Assembly: GCA_002104905.1 (NCBI GenBank)
Contig: MCFE01000166.1
Span: 82,378 to 146,377, forward strand
Direction: 5' to 3'
Origin: Basidiobolus meristosporus CBS 931.73
Taxonomy: Eukaryota; Basidiobolomycota; Basidiobolomycetes; Basidiobolales; Basidiobolaceae
Length of the DNA: 64,000 nucleotides
The position numbers and the translations under genes are program-made. Each line of letters opens with the position of its first letter. Within the stretch, counting starts at the first letter, position 1. Below are positions 33,902 to 45,375 of the stretch, one piece after another. The notes beneath the pieces were generated by a model. That model was given only the letters and a program-made list of their open reading frames with translations, was not told where the DNA came from and did not search any database.

Positions 33902-35091
33902 ATGAGTTCAACGATCTACCATTCGAATGAATATGCACCCCACGCGCAATATCGAGTTCTCCAGGGATCCTCGGTAACCAAGCGCGTCAGCGGTGAACCC
34001 ATACCACTGACTCGTCCACAGGCCTACCTAAGTAAGTGACCGGTCCCGAGCCCTGCCCCAATAGCAGTCCTGACTGATTTAACTTGATTAGACAATTTTC
34101 TGTCTGGAGCCCTAGCTCTGGCCACTTCTTTCGCAGTCATGCACCCGTTGGATACACTCAAAACCCGTATGCAGGCTTCTGGTAGCTCTGGATTCAAGCT
34201 GAATTCAATGCTGACTCGGGAAACCCTGCGAGCACTTAGCAAGGGATTTGTCGCCAGTGTGGCCGGCGCTGGACCCCAGGTATGGATGCACGTGAGCGGT
34301 CGGGAATCAGCAAACGACTAACCTATTTCTGTCGGAATTGCCAGGGAGGAGCACGACTCGCTACTTACGAGCTCACCAAATCTTTCCTTCTTCACACTCC
34401 GTCTTCTTCCACGAGATCCCACCCAACTCCCCTGTGGATTCCCACCCTTTCGCCGATACCCGCGTCAGCCATCTCCGCGATTATTGGGGACTTGGCCTCG
34501 TCGGTGATCAAGGTTCCCAGAGAGGTGATCACTGCGCGCCTTCAGACCGACCATTATGGGGGCCAAGGGGCGACGTTCGCCATCCGCCAGATCGTCGGCA
34601 CAGAAGGGATTTCGGGACTTTTCCGTGGGTTCTGGAGTACGACCGCTCGTGACGCCCCCTTTATGGTCATCCTCTTCACCACCTACGAGAAGTTCAAGGC
34701 GTATCATCACGAGACCACGATACGGGCGAACAAGGCGATTGACGAGATGTGGGTTCCGGTGGAGCCCAGGATCCCCACTTTCAAATCCACTCTCTACGGC
34801 GGGATCTCAGGGGCGCTGGCCGGCTACTTGACTACCCCGTTCGACGTGATCAAAACCAAGATCATGACCCAGAAACTGGTCCACGCTTCCTCTTCGATGG
34901 CTGATCACACAAAGTCGATATGCCGTCAAGCAGTTCATACCAACGAGTCGGCACTCCGCAATTCCATCCGGATTTATCAAGCGTTCTTCGTGGGCTCTGT
35001 TCCTCGAAGCTCGTGGTGGTTCTGCGTTTGCAGCATGTTCTTCCCTATATACGAAACGACGAAGGAGTACCTGTCGGTAGAACACCGCTAG
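33902..35091 (+). CDS. Mitochondrial carrier family protein (SLC25), 354 aa, 3 exons
   Basis: Exons 33902-34031, 34092-34279 and 34345-35091 (1065 nt, in frame) with GTAAGT..TTAG and GTATGG..CCAG introns. Mitochondrial carriers are six-helix inner-membrane transporters built from three repeats, each with a Px(D/E)xx(K/R) motif. Here these are HPLDTLKTRMQ (exon 2), KVPREVITARLQ and TTPFDVIKTKIM (exon 3), with GGAR..TYE and GLFRGFW matching the even-helix signatures. The second-repeat KVPREV form and the TTPFDV third repeat are reminiscent of S-adenosylmethionine carriers (Pet8/SAMC), but the substrate cannot be assigned. An approximately 44-residue extension precedes the first helix. The C-terminal end is less typical than the rest. 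Confidence 0.85.
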
Positions 35092-35501
35092 AATTCCCAT
35101 CCTCTCAGTATCCATGTAGAAATAGCCAACCAATTGTCACGATGTAAAAATAGACATTTCTTAATTCAATTAAAGTATTCTACGGAACCTCATCCTAGCT
35201 GGCAATGTAGCCGGAGTCTTTCTAAGGTTGGGGGCATGGGCTCTTGTAGTAAGAGACCATAAAGCACCCATTTGCACCTCTGGCGTGCTTGCGATGGGGA
35301 TACGATCAGAGATTTCGATCGCGCCATGCATGTGTACACGTAGTTAGGGCCCTTAAGATGCACAATTAGGTAAGCCACTTCATCCGAGTTTGATGGATGG
35401 TGACTAACTCTGGACATTTAATCATGTTTAACATAAATTGTTAATCAACCAGAAATCGGTTATATAACATACGAGACATCAGTCCACACTCTGACTTGAC
35501 T
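35092..35501. other. Intergenic, 410 bp
   Basis: 3' flank of the carrier gene and 5' flank of the inhibitor-2 gene, both on the + strand. TATATAAC at 35461 is a possible TATA element 41 bp before the ATG at 35502. Nothing else seen. Confidence 0.4.
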
Positions 35502-36135
35502 ATGACGATAATGACTTCTACCTCACGTATGGACACGGACAGTATATTACGGCCAAAGCTAAAAGGAATCTTGAAAAGGCCGAGCTTCAGCACGAAAGCG
35601 AACAAGTACGTTGGCTTGCTCTCTAACAAGGGAAAGTGTTTGGCCACTAACCAAGGTTGATTAGGGGTCGGCTAAAATGGGACGAGCGCAATCTGCAGTT
35701 GTTGGAGTCGCCCAAGAAGTCCAAGGATTTCAAGGAGGCGAAGACCCCTTACGTTTACTACGATTCCGTGAATGATGTCGTGTTGAAAGGTAAGCAACTC
35801 CTTGCATGAGGCGTGGATATCGCGTATCAGCTAGATATTTACAAGGCTTCGATAGAGGGTGTTTCAAAGTCCCCGCCTGTTAGATCCGGAGCCCGGTCTA
35901 AGGGCGTTACCTTCACCTCCTCAGCCGACTTCGAAATGAGCATAGAGAGTAAGTACCAGGGGTTTGTTTGGTGAGGTTGTGCTCTGCTAACAAGTGTCAA
36001 CTGTATTCTGATTCTGAAGAGACCAGCTCCTCCACTGAACTCGCTACCTCGCATATTCTATTAGGCGAGGAAGACTCCGAGATGCAAGACATATATCCAT
36101 TGAATGAGGACGAGATCAAACCCATGGATGTTTGA
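35502..36135 (+). CDS. GLC8: Protein phosphatase 1 inhibitor-2 / Glc8-like protein, 145 aa, 4 exons
   Basis: Exons 35502-35605, 35665-35789, 35856-35948 and 36020-36135 add to 438 nt in frame, and splicing rebuilds the family signatures. Inhibitor-2/Glc8 proteins are small disordered regulators that wrap around the PP1 catalytic subunit. The three PP1-contact motifs are visible in order: LKGILKRPSF near the N-terminus, RLKWDERNLQLLESPKKSK, and AKTPYVYYDSV. The PxTP-type phosphorylation site is represented by KTPY. The C-terminus is acidic (GEEDSEMQDIYPLNEDEI). The family is usually 140-230 aa, so this is a compact member. The third acceptor (GATAG at 35855) was chosen because the nearer AG at 35845 breaks the frame. 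Confidence 0.85.
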
Positions 36136-36906
36136 GCTCGGTTGTACCCGAAACCATTTCCTCTTTACCCAGCGTTGGTCCGCCCTTCTGAACGCGGGAT
36201 TTCTTTTCCAACGGCTCACCTTGGGCAACGGTTTTCATTTTATGTAAAAAGTAGGTATTTCAGCACATTTTGGGATTCACAGAGTTCTCAAGCGATCTCA
36301 GTCGCCTTTTATATCAAACATACTTGAAGTGTGGTCGGTTGGCAATCCACTGGAGAACAGAAGGCTGGGTGGATCAGTGTTCAATCCAGAATTTCAATGG
36401 CACCGTTTGGGACACTATTTAATCTAGACTGTCCTTTTTGCCTCTTTTAGCTATATGGGACAGCTTTTCCAGATGCCCACTAATACGCTTGATCACACTC
36501 GATCATGACGACGGGTGTTGGTGCCGAACATACATACACTCTGTACGCCACTGCCACTGCCCCTGTCACCACCACGGCCTCTACTCTTTTCTTACCCATC
36601 ATGTGGGTCTCAATAAACACTTCATCTCGCACTCGTGATGCAGCCGCACGCCAATCATCTCATCCATCAACCCCCTTGCATCTGATCCATGTTGAAGCGG
36701 ATTTATTAATTTATGAAGTGAGGTTATCAGTTTAATACCCATGTTCTACGTCTGGGGAATTAGATACGTTATTGACGAAGAGTGAGGAGGATTTGATTTA
36801 CAAGATACAAATGAAGATGGTAGCTCTAATGTGCCCGATTTATAAAATAGGATGCGGCGTGGTGTCTAAGTGTACCAAGGGGATCGCCCCTTCGGAATGG
36901 CCAAGC
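36136..36906. other. Intergenic, convergent 3' flanks
   Basis: Lies between the + strand inhibitor-2 gene and the minus-strand CCCH gene. Two short open frames around 36440-36740 (Thr-rich) have no recognisable content. Probably 3' untranslated sequence and spacer. Confidence 0.4.
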
Positions 36907-37506
36907 TTACCAAGGGAATGGCTTATTCTGGATGGTGCTGCTGATGGGGGCCGAAAAGATGGACTGATACTTCTCTCGTGGCTGCCTGGCTATGCTGTTG
37001 GGAAGGATGTTCTCATTGTGGACGAAGCAGCAGCGTTTGCCATATGGACAGGCCCCGCTCTCCCAAAAAGTGCGGCACATCTGCGTTTTGTACTTGGGAT
37101 GCTTCGGGACTTGACGCAACTCATGGGACCCATGGGCAAATTGGCACTTCAACCCGTACCGACACTCACCCTTCTCCTCGTACGATCTACAAAACTCCGT
37201 CTTGTACAGCAACAGGTTCTTGATGTTCACGTTTGCTCCTGGGCTGGGGCTAGACATGGTAGGGCTGTGTGTCGGCTCTTGGTACTCCAAGGGGAATGAC
37301 CCAACGCTGCTAAGGCTTGAGAGCGTGGAGCTGGAAGAGTTCGTTCTCGAATGGGTAAACATCGGACCCTCACCGGTGTACCGCCGCATGCTCCAGCTCG
37401 GCGGACTGACCTGCCCTGAGGGGAACGGGTCTACACCGAACAAGGAGTAGGTGTTGTCTTCTTTGGGGCGTCCGAACATGATTTCTGAATTAAACCCGGT
37501 GCGCAT
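36907..37506 (-). CDS. Tandem CCCH zinc-finger RNA-binding protein (TTP/Zfs1/Cth family), 199 aa
   Basis: A single-exon gene. Tandem CCCH proteins bind AU-rich elements in mRNA 3' ends and promote decay in the cytoplasm. Two fingers with the family spacing CX8CX5CX3H are seen: [20 protein letters not shown] (about residues 105-124) and [20 protein letters not shown] (about 143-162), each preceded by the conserved lead-in (YKTEF, YKTQM). The linker is 18 residues, as in TTP. The N-terminal region is Ser-rich ([16 protein letters not shown]), typical of phosphoregulated members. It is short compared with most fungal relatives but has both fingers complete. A TATA element lies 158 bp upstream. 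Confidence 0.9.
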   Translation of the reverse strand: MRTGFNSEIMFGRPKEDNTYSLFGVDPFPSGQVSPPSWSMRRYTGEGPMFTHSRTNSSSSTLSSLSSVGSFPLEYQEPTHSPTMSSPSPGANVNIKNLLLYKTEFCRSYEEKGECRYGLKCQFAHGSHELRQVPKHPKYKTQMCRTFWESGACPYGKRCCFVHNENILPNSIARQPREKYQSIFSAPISSTIQNKPFPW

Positions 37507-39140
37507 AAAGTCAACTGTGTATGTACCGATCTGGCTGAGGGATTGGTTAAGATTAGTAGCAGATGTTGTCTTAATGCTGGGTAGGGTCGACTGGAATTCA
37601 CTCCCTTTCTAAAGACCGTTGAAGGACTGGTGAGAGGATGAATTCCCTGATCGCCCTCAAGGCATTTATATTCTCAGGGACAATGTATGTAGTGATAAGC
37701 GCATCAATCCTATTGACCTCGCTCAGGTCGGATATTTTTCCAGGTTTCCACCGACTTTACCGCAACCAGCATCCGTAGATAAAATGGGAATATTTGCGGA
37801 AATCAGCATCAAATGGCCGCGAGAGATCCCTTTCGAATATGGCTAAAGAGACTGACCCCTGTGGATCGTAGAAAGAGAGCATGCAGCGCTCATGGAATCG
37901 CGGCTTGCTGTCGAGTCCCAACAATCCTCTACTGCGTAGGAAGTTGCTTTCACATAGCGTATAGTATAGTATAGTACAGTACAGCACAGTATGGTATGGT
38001 ACTGATTTGGAGGTTTCTTACGAAGCAGTATTGTCTCATTCCATGCTCTTTTACCGGGCAGTGACGTCCAGTGTTCCACCAGTGACTAGCCAAATGGGAA
38101 TATTCGCTCTGTAATCAACATGCCTAATGCAGTCGATAAAAATGGATGGATCTGCCTTCAATCAACACTTGGTTCTTTACGATCCGAGGTGGCCCAGCAA
38201 GGCAGGATGTGTCGGAGGGGATAGGTTCTCTACCCCAGCAGAGATGTGCCGGAAGGAACAGGCTCTCTAGTTCAACGGAAATACGCCGGGACAAATAGGA
38301 CCTCTACTTGAACCGATGGCTGTGGCCAGTGACGGCCGAGTTAGGCCACCATAGATTCCCAGGCTTCTCACAGACTGGATATTGCTCTTCACCGATCTTA
38401 AATGGTGGCAGAATTGATCACGTTTGGGGCCGGACTTGCTGCTTGTAGAACCACTGCGATCAGGTGGATGATGAGATTGATTGGGGGCGGATCATACCCA
38501 TCAAACTCAGATTAAAACTTAGCCCCCTTGCGCAATGGGAGCAGATACCGGAGTTGGCACCGTCAATGTGAAGCATTCAGCGAAGTTATTCACTCAGCTA
38601 CGATCAAAATGATGAATTCCAATGGTGCAAGATCTCTACCCCTAACCCTACCTGCTCGCCAATCCATTTCCTACCTGCCTCTGAGCTTGGGATCCGATAC
38701 ATGATCCAATGTTTGTGAACCATGCTTAAGAAATATTCGGCGGTGGACCATTAATCATTTGAAATCCCAATTTGTGAAGCCTTCATCTTGTTGATTCACC
38801 CATCTACCAATTGCTACCGTGCATGACCCCGGCCAATCACGTCCATGAATCTGAACAACGCACTACCACGCTGAAACTATAAAAGCTAGATCATTCCCTC
38901 CATTCAACATTTGATAAGACACTACTACCTTTTCAACCCTTCTGTCACTACGCTGGTGTATTTTGTAGATTTTATTTCGATTATCCGAGTGTATTCCCTA
39001 TTAGACCAATATTGAGGGAATATTACTTCTTGTGCTACACCACTAGTTTTCCCTTTTGCTCAGCCATTTTCTTGAGGGGAAATCCATAGTTGCTACACAA
39101 CCATTAAGCAGCGACCCTTCTACGTGTATATCCTTGAGAC
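37507..39140. other. Intergenic, divergent promoters and a degenerate microsatellite
   Basis: Separates the minus-strand CCCH gene and the + strand PZP gene. At about 37958-38002 is a 5-bp repeat tract (TATAG changing to TACAG, CACAG and TATGG). The remainder has no convincing frame. The last ~250 bp, rich in pyrimidine runs (CTACTACCTTTTCAACCC), are the likely promoter of the PZP gene. Confidence 0.45.
37664..37670 (-). promoter_or_regulatory. TATA box of the CCCH zinc-finger gene
   Basis: On the minus strand TATAAAT, in the context GAGAATATAAATGCC, 158 bp before the ATG at 37506. This would give a 5' leader of roughly 120-130 nt. Confidence 0.45.
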
Positions 39141-41798
39141 ATGCCTCTAAGCCCTGAAAGCTCGGTGGATTCCACCAACGAGGAAGTCAATTCTTCCGAC
39201 GAATCTGATGAGGTACATGTTAATTTGACAATTGACTATGCCATAGGTTGAGCCAAAAGCTCAACACGGGGCTAGTCTGGTACTTTCTTAAACTTCGAGC
39301 GACCACGGCCACCGTCAAAAACGACCTGGCCGGTGCCCGGTTTTCACTGCTCCTTCCACGAATAACGTACCTGTGACAAAGCGCGGCTTCTAACGTAGTC
39401 ACTCTTCGGATAAAATTTCTAGTCCTCCTGTGTCATATGTGGCGGTGAAGACGGAAGCAAGAAGAACGCCATTGTATTTTGCGACGGTGAAGGTTTTTTT
39501 CATTTTTCATACAAGCCCTATGCAACGTCTATTCTCCGCAACCCAACTCTCGAACCCGTTGCAAATCCATTGCCTAATCGATTTTGTTTTTCCACTTTTC
39601 CATTTATGAATTGCCCTGTGTAACGTGAATAGGCTGCGATATTCCAGTCCATCAAAGTGAGTACGCATTTCATCGACGAATCGTCCTTGTGGACTAGTGA
39701 GTCGCGAGCGCATTTCTAATCGGTTCGATTTCCCTTGCATCAATCAATTCATGTGTAGAATGCTATGGGATTGATGTGGTGCCGCCCGGAAATCAAAAAT
39801 GGTTCTGCCAACGTTGCGCTGATAAAATACCCGTCGATCAAACGGTAAGTGAGTCCAAAGTCAGTATGATTGCAGCTATATATTTTGTGGTTACGACCCG
39901 TATTTATATCGACATCCGCTCCCAATCTGTAGATTCCGATCTGCTGCGACAAAACGGAAGGGGCATTCAAGAGAACCGACATCCCTGGGAGCTACATCCA
40001 TGTCCTCTGTGCCAAATGGAACCCATCGATTGATAAGTCGAAGGAGCCTTGGTCCGTGTCGTCGCTCTTGCAGGAATCCCAGGTAATTAGTGGATGTCGA
40101 TAGCTCGTAGGAGCCCAGCAAGCTAAGTCTTCGTTTCTGTAGGAATGCTACCTTTGTGAGAAATCATCCGGTATCTGTACTCAATGCAACTATTCCAAAA
40201 CACTGGAAAACGGATCTATACGCAAATGCAAGCGGTTGGTGCTTTATACTAAACAGTAGGTCGCAATATGACGTACTAATCACGGCACCGTTGACTGCCA
40301 GTTGGTTCCACGTAACCTGTGCTGTGGACGCCGAGATTCTGGTGCTTAATGGAAATCAAGGCAGTAGTAAGCTTGGTCTGATGTGTCGCGAGCACAAAGA
40401 GGAACATCAAAAGAATCGCCGCAACAACTTGAGGAAACGTAGCTCCATTTCAATTGTGACCCCCACCAAAAGAAGGCGGGTTGGTAATCAGACGGAGCAA
40501 GATAAGGAGGAAAGTGAATCGTCTGAGGAAGAGAATGTTGATGATGCCTGGCAAGATCAACAGGCGGCCAATGGAACAGTCAATCATGCATCCGGAGATG
40601 AATCCGAGAAATCAGACGCCGAGCTAGGCACCAATGGTAACAGCGATACAGAGGAAACCAAAGAAAAACCACGAAAGCCGTTTAGGAATACGCTACAGGA
40701 GATACTAAATGGAAAGCGCACCACTTCATCCAACTCCGCCTCCTCCTCCTCCCAGTCAGTAAACGGACACAAGCATAGACAACCCAAGACAACTCCGAAA
40801 GGTATTGCCCGAAATATGAAAGCCAACGATTCCGAAGAGGTATACATTTTGTACTTGAGGATCAGCCAGACCACGCCACTAACATCAATCACAAGCCGAG
40901 CGACAATCAGCCGAGCAGCACGCAAACGTCATCTGGGGCTGTATCCAAGCCATCGCAACAAACGAATCCCAAATCGAAGTCACCTACCAAAGAATCCGCA
41001 CTTCCACCACCAAGCGACTCGAATGGAACAGTAATTAAGAAAGAACCGTCAGAACCAGCACGAGTGAAACCAGCAAATCAAGAGGACCTGGAGCTATTGA
41101 CTTTCTGTGAAATGTATTTAGCCGATCAGCAGCCCCGACTAGCCACTCTAGAGAGCATATTGCACCGTACGTTGCTGCACCCACTTTCATACTCGTCAGA
41201 CCATGTATATCCTTACCCGCTCCTCTTGTTTCCAGGGATGAAGAATGGCAACACACCAAGCCGGCCAGAGCCCAAATCCTCCCCGGTCACAAAAAAAGAA
41301 CAGACGATGCAGCGTCCAAGATTCCCTGGGTTCACCCCCAGCGCGAACTCCTCCACCCAGACGCAGCCGGTCGAAAAGGCGGATCCCAAGCAGCCATCCC
41401 AAACGGAGCTGATGAAACAAGTGGAGGAGCTTCAACAGAAGCTGCAAGATACGGAGAACACGTTCGGCCGGTTCAAGTCCATTCAAACCAGCGAGACGCA
41501 TCGACTACGCACCGATTGCGAGCACCTATCGAAAGAGAATCATTTAATTAAGCAGCAATTGCAAGACATACGGAATGATTATCTGAAGTTGATGAACTCC
41601 TCTCGGAACCTGCGCAGCAATCTGGTCACGGTGTTCGAGTTCCTGAAGCTGCCCCACCAGAAAGGGCCGGTGGACTTGCAAACGGTCGACGACCGGGTTC
41701 GGGAGCTGGGGGACATCGTACGGAGAACGAACATCGATGAGAGAAAACGACGGGATGTGATCAGCAAAGTGCTGAAGGATGTAGATAATGCGAAATAA
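39141..41798 (+). CDS. PZP-domain (PHD, zinc knuckle, extended PHD) chromatin protein, 625 aa, 10 exons
   Basis: Exons 39141-39212, 39247-39279, 39423-39486, 39633-39656, 39759-39844, 39933-40082, 40143-40234, 40302-40839, 40911-41166 and 41236-41798 total 1878 nt in frame. PZP modules read histone H3 and DNA in scaffolds of the Jade/BRPF/Nto1 or AF10 type. PHD1 (about residues 38-90) has CVIC, FCDGCDIPVHQKCYGI and WFCQRC. The knuckle is in ICCDKTEGAFKRTD and HVLCAKW. The second PHD (about 143-190) has CYLC, ICTQC, KCKRWFHVTCA and the CREH end. A basic, Ser-rich linker follows, and the last ~150 residues contain a long coiled coil (QVEELQQKLQDTENTF onward), which favours an AF10-like arrangement. 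Introns are 34-146 nt, with clear CTAAC or TACTAAT branch points in two. Confidence 0.85.
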
Positions 41799-42985
41799 AT
41801 CATCAAGTCATCTAATAGCAAATAGCGTATTCTTTGGGAGGGGAGGTGCCGGACAACGCGCAAGACCTCCCAATTCCACACCATTGCACTGCTCTCCACC
41901 CACCCTCCAACGTACCGTACTGTACCGTACCGAACCTCGCCAATGAGCTACTTCCACTGTGGACACCCAGTGGTACCGGTAGTCGATTTAGAGCCGGTGG
42001 CCAGTAATCCGAATAGCTCCTCGACCCTCCCCCACCCCTTTCTCTCACCAGCCCTCTCCCCCCTCGGCCGCAAATATTTCAATAGAATCTACACGTACAC
42101 GCACACCCACACCCATACCAAAACGCCATCTCCGTACCGCATCTATTTATCGCGATCCAGCGAAACGTCATCGCATGAAATCCAATCTAATCCAACCCGA
42201 TGTGTATATAAAAGTGGTAGGGGCCGAGGTTTCCTCCTACATCACGTTCACCACCCTATGCCAAGCCATGCCATGCTATGCCATGCCATCACGGGGATCT
42301 CATTGGTGGTGGGTGGGACCAAGGGAAGCCGACTTGACGTGGCTCATCAATGGACATCGACACCGGTGCCAACACCAACAACGGCATCGAGTTAAAGGCA
42401 GTGCCAGAGCGGGGACGGTAGCCGGTGTTGGTGTTGGTGCCGGAACCAAAAAAACCCCCCCCCATCCCTGACCCAATCCACCACGTGGCAGGGGCCCGTA
42501 CGGAAGGTGGGCGGGCTAGATCTAAGGTCAAGGATTTATTTCTCGTACGGGAAGTACCGGGGTTTTCGGTTACTGGCAAACATGGTCAAACAAAATCGAT
42601 GCGATGTGATTACCAAACTTCCAACGATCACACGTGTCTAATTCCATTCCCCCTGGTTAGGTGAGGGGAGGGGAGGGGAGGGAAGGGAAGTGAAGGGGAG
42701 GTGATTGGGTGGTGAGCATTGGAAGGGGTGGTGGTGGTGGTGAGGGTGAGGGTGAGGATGAAAGGTTTTGTTGGGATTTTCAGTCAATTAGTTGATTGCG
42801 ATAGTACATGGTTTTGTAGGGCGGCCCGGTGAAGATTTCAAGGGTATTGCCTCGTATGGCTTGTTGGGGGGTGAAAAACAACTGGATGACAAGATATACA
42901 CGAAGGTGGTCAAGTAGGGTGCTCTCCTGGGTGGAGATGTTGAGTGGGGGGTGGGGAGGGGGGAGTGAGGGGTAGGCACGTCGCC
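41799..42985. other. Intergenic with low-complexity and G-rich tracts
   Basis: Contains a CCGTACTGTACCGTACC patch (about 41912), a CA/CACACC-rich tract (42091-42120), an A-run followed by C-run (42449-42465), a CCATGCCATG repeat (42260-42290) and, at about 42660-42770, G-rich repeats (GGGGAGGGGAGGGGAGG and GGTGGTGGTGG). Small frames here have biased composition and are not credible genes. Confidence 0.5.
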
Positions 42986-44246
42986 CTATTTGGGGAAATA
43001 GGATGCGGTGGTCACCAGCAGGTTCAGAGAGTCCTTGGGTGTTTTGAAGATGTCCTCGTCTTGGCAGGGACTCTGCACCGAATGGATCTCCAATGAGCTG
43101 GTCAGCGGTGGGCCAGGGGGTGGTGAGTTCTCCAATGGCGAGTAGCGTGGGGTGACGGGAGTGTTTGGCCTGGGGCTGCTCAGCATCATGATCGTCTCGG
43201 CCGCCTCGAATGCCGGGGAGGTTGACCGGGACCGAAGCGGGGATGGGTTGGCCAGGCTTTCCGACACCTTGTCGAAACCGGGCGCAACCGACGGGGAGAA
43301 ATCGGGCTTCAAGGGAATGTATTGCGCATCGAGCACGGCGGGATTGCGTGGAAGCAGGGGACGGGGCGGTGTGATGAATTCGAATGGGTTGGTGCCGAAG
43401 GCGTCCCCCGGGATCGACCTACCGAAAGGGTTGAAGTTCTCCTTCTCCACCTCCTCGCGAGTGGATTTGGGGGAGAACTTGACCAGGGATCCCTTTAGAG
43501 CCTTACGATTCAATTTGCAACCCAAATTGGACCCCACCTGACCCTTGGAATACTGAATGTTGGTGCTGGAGTTGAATGTGGGTCTTGGCGTCAGAGGTCT
43601 GCTGGGCTTCACTTCCCCAGAAGGTTTGCGTTTGTGTCCGGCAGAGACGGGCGTCTTGGGGACCACGAACTCGGTCACCTGCTTGGGGGCGGGAGGAAGG
43701 TCTCGCGAGGGCTCCGCCAGCGCGGGATTGGTGGTTCGTTGATAGAGTTGCTGTACCTCCTCGAAGGACCGATCCTCCCAGCCGTACTTTACTTTGAACG
43801 TAGCGTAGGTGAGACGTGTTTTGAGCATCCGAAGGTACTGGTTGACGTAATGTCCAAAGTACACCAACCGCGGCCGCCGCGAAAAGAAACCAGGTCAAGT
43901 CCGAATAAAAGGGGAGGAAAGACGATTAGAAGGGTTCATCTTGGCAAAAGGGGGAGGAAGAACCGGGACGGGTGACACGTGGGGCTACGTGGAACGCCGT
44001 ACCAAGCGATGTGGGTGGGGACTTGGTAAGGTCCCCGATGGTTTTCCCCGAACACCCCGGGCTCAACCCAATGCTATTGCTATTTACCTTCATAGTGTTG
44101 GCTCTTTCGAGCACCTTGTGTCTTGCCGCGGCCTGACCAGACTCCGGGCTGGGAGCGGCGGTGGAGGTGGAGGTGGAGGTGGCCAAAGGAATTCTAGTGG
44201 TGGTAGAGTGGGCTTCGGAGTCGAGAAGATTTTGAATGGAAAACAT
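42986..44246 (-). CDS. Whi5-like cell-cycle repressor, 336 aa, 2 exons
   Basis: Exon 1 is 44246-44088, the intron 44087-43838 (250 nt, GTAAAT..ACCAG, with an ACTTGAC branch-like site) and exon 2 43837-42986; the sum is 1011 nt. Whi5/Nrm1 proteins bind the SBF/MBF G1 transcription factors through a short GTB motif and are removed by CDK phosphorylation. After splicing, residues about 54-82 read MLKTRLTYATFKVKYGW then EDRSFEEVQQLY, which fits the Whi5 motif. The rest is disordered and rich in S/TP sites (TPVSAGH, SPLENSPPP, FKTPKDS), as expected for a CDK target. A frame open upstream of exon 2 lacks an ATG, and the first usable AG is the CCAG at 43838. Assignment rests on the short motif, so moderate certainty. 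Confidence 0.6.
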
Positions 44247-45375
44247 CGGGAGTTGTTGGAAGGTGAGGGAACGCAGGTTTATTTCTGGTCACTTCGGCAG
44301 AGAATTATGGTTACAACCGGAGGAAGATATGTGGCAGGGCGAAGGAGTAGAGGGAAGACAGGGGTGGGGTGGGACTAAAGAACCGTTTTATCACCTATCC
44401 TGGATACCATCACTCCAGTTGAATGGCTACTGGATGGTTCCAAAGGGCTTGAATAGGATCAGGATCTTTCTTTCAGCCAATATATGCGAGTCGAGATGGG
44501 CAAAAGAATTTTTTTAGTTGGACTTCTCTCTTTTGAGTTATTTCTTATAACCAATCCATTGAAGAAATCAATATCCAATCTCTTATCGTATTGGGCCTAT
44601 TTAGTTACACCAGTAGCCCCAAATAAGACGCGCGTGCCATGCGCGAGGCAAGGATCTCTTGTCATGCTCAGCCGGCGACGGTGCGTAGGTTGTAAGATAG
44701 GAGGGAGCGGGTTGTAAGCGAATGTGTACAAGACCAAGGGTCGCTTCAATGACTCCACTTGGCTACCGATTTGATCCAATGGAGGTCTGGAGGAGTAGGT
44801 ATTATGTAGATCGTTGATTTATAAACAAACCGAGTGATTAAGTCGACTTGGTGAGGATGCTGGCATATCTCGAATCAATCCCGCCGAAATCGTCTCCCCT
44901 AACCCTAGCCCTAGCTCCTCCCAGTCCCGTCGTGCACGCGACGTGAAATCCCCTCGGTGTTATTTCTGGTAAATATGCAACCACGGCACCCATGTAAACG
45001 AAGTCAACCATAACACTGCGTGGACCAATGGCCGATCACTTTCGTCAGATCGAAATCACCGCTGACATCGCAAATGACCTCACCGTCCCGGACCACCAGG
45101 TCCGGAACCAGTCCAGTCCCGTACTTAACGCTGATTGGAGTTGTTTAATGAATTATCTTATTGATGGTTAATATGAATCTTGGGCTATCTGATGGAGCAT
45201 GATGTAGCAGAGGAGGGAGGTTGGCTTGTGGCGTAGAAAGTGACCAGAAGCCGGGTCAATCAGGAGAATGTAGCTGGCTGGATAGTCGAGCGAGGTCGGA
45301 TGTGTGGTATCATCAAGATACCTTGGCTGGCGACTGGAGCTGCGTAACGACGTCACATTTAGAGTTCGGCTCCTG
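44247..45375. other. Intergenic, no confident gene
   Basis: 5' flank of the Whi5-like gene and 3' flank of the Ras gene. A 47-codon frame at 45026-45169 and others up to 145 codons were inspected and show no motif. A CCCCTAACCCTAGCCCTAGC tract at about 44896 looks telomere-like but is short. Confidence 0.45.

Noticed and set aside
44896-44915. CCCTAACCCTAG tract as an interstitial telomere
   Set aside because: Only about two imperfect units, in the wrong strand polarity relative to the right-hand array, and with no retroelement attached.
45026-45169. 47-codon frame (MADHFRQIEITADIAND) as a small gene
   Set aside because: Plausible composition but no motif, no clear promoter and no neighbour logic; not supportable from sequence alone.
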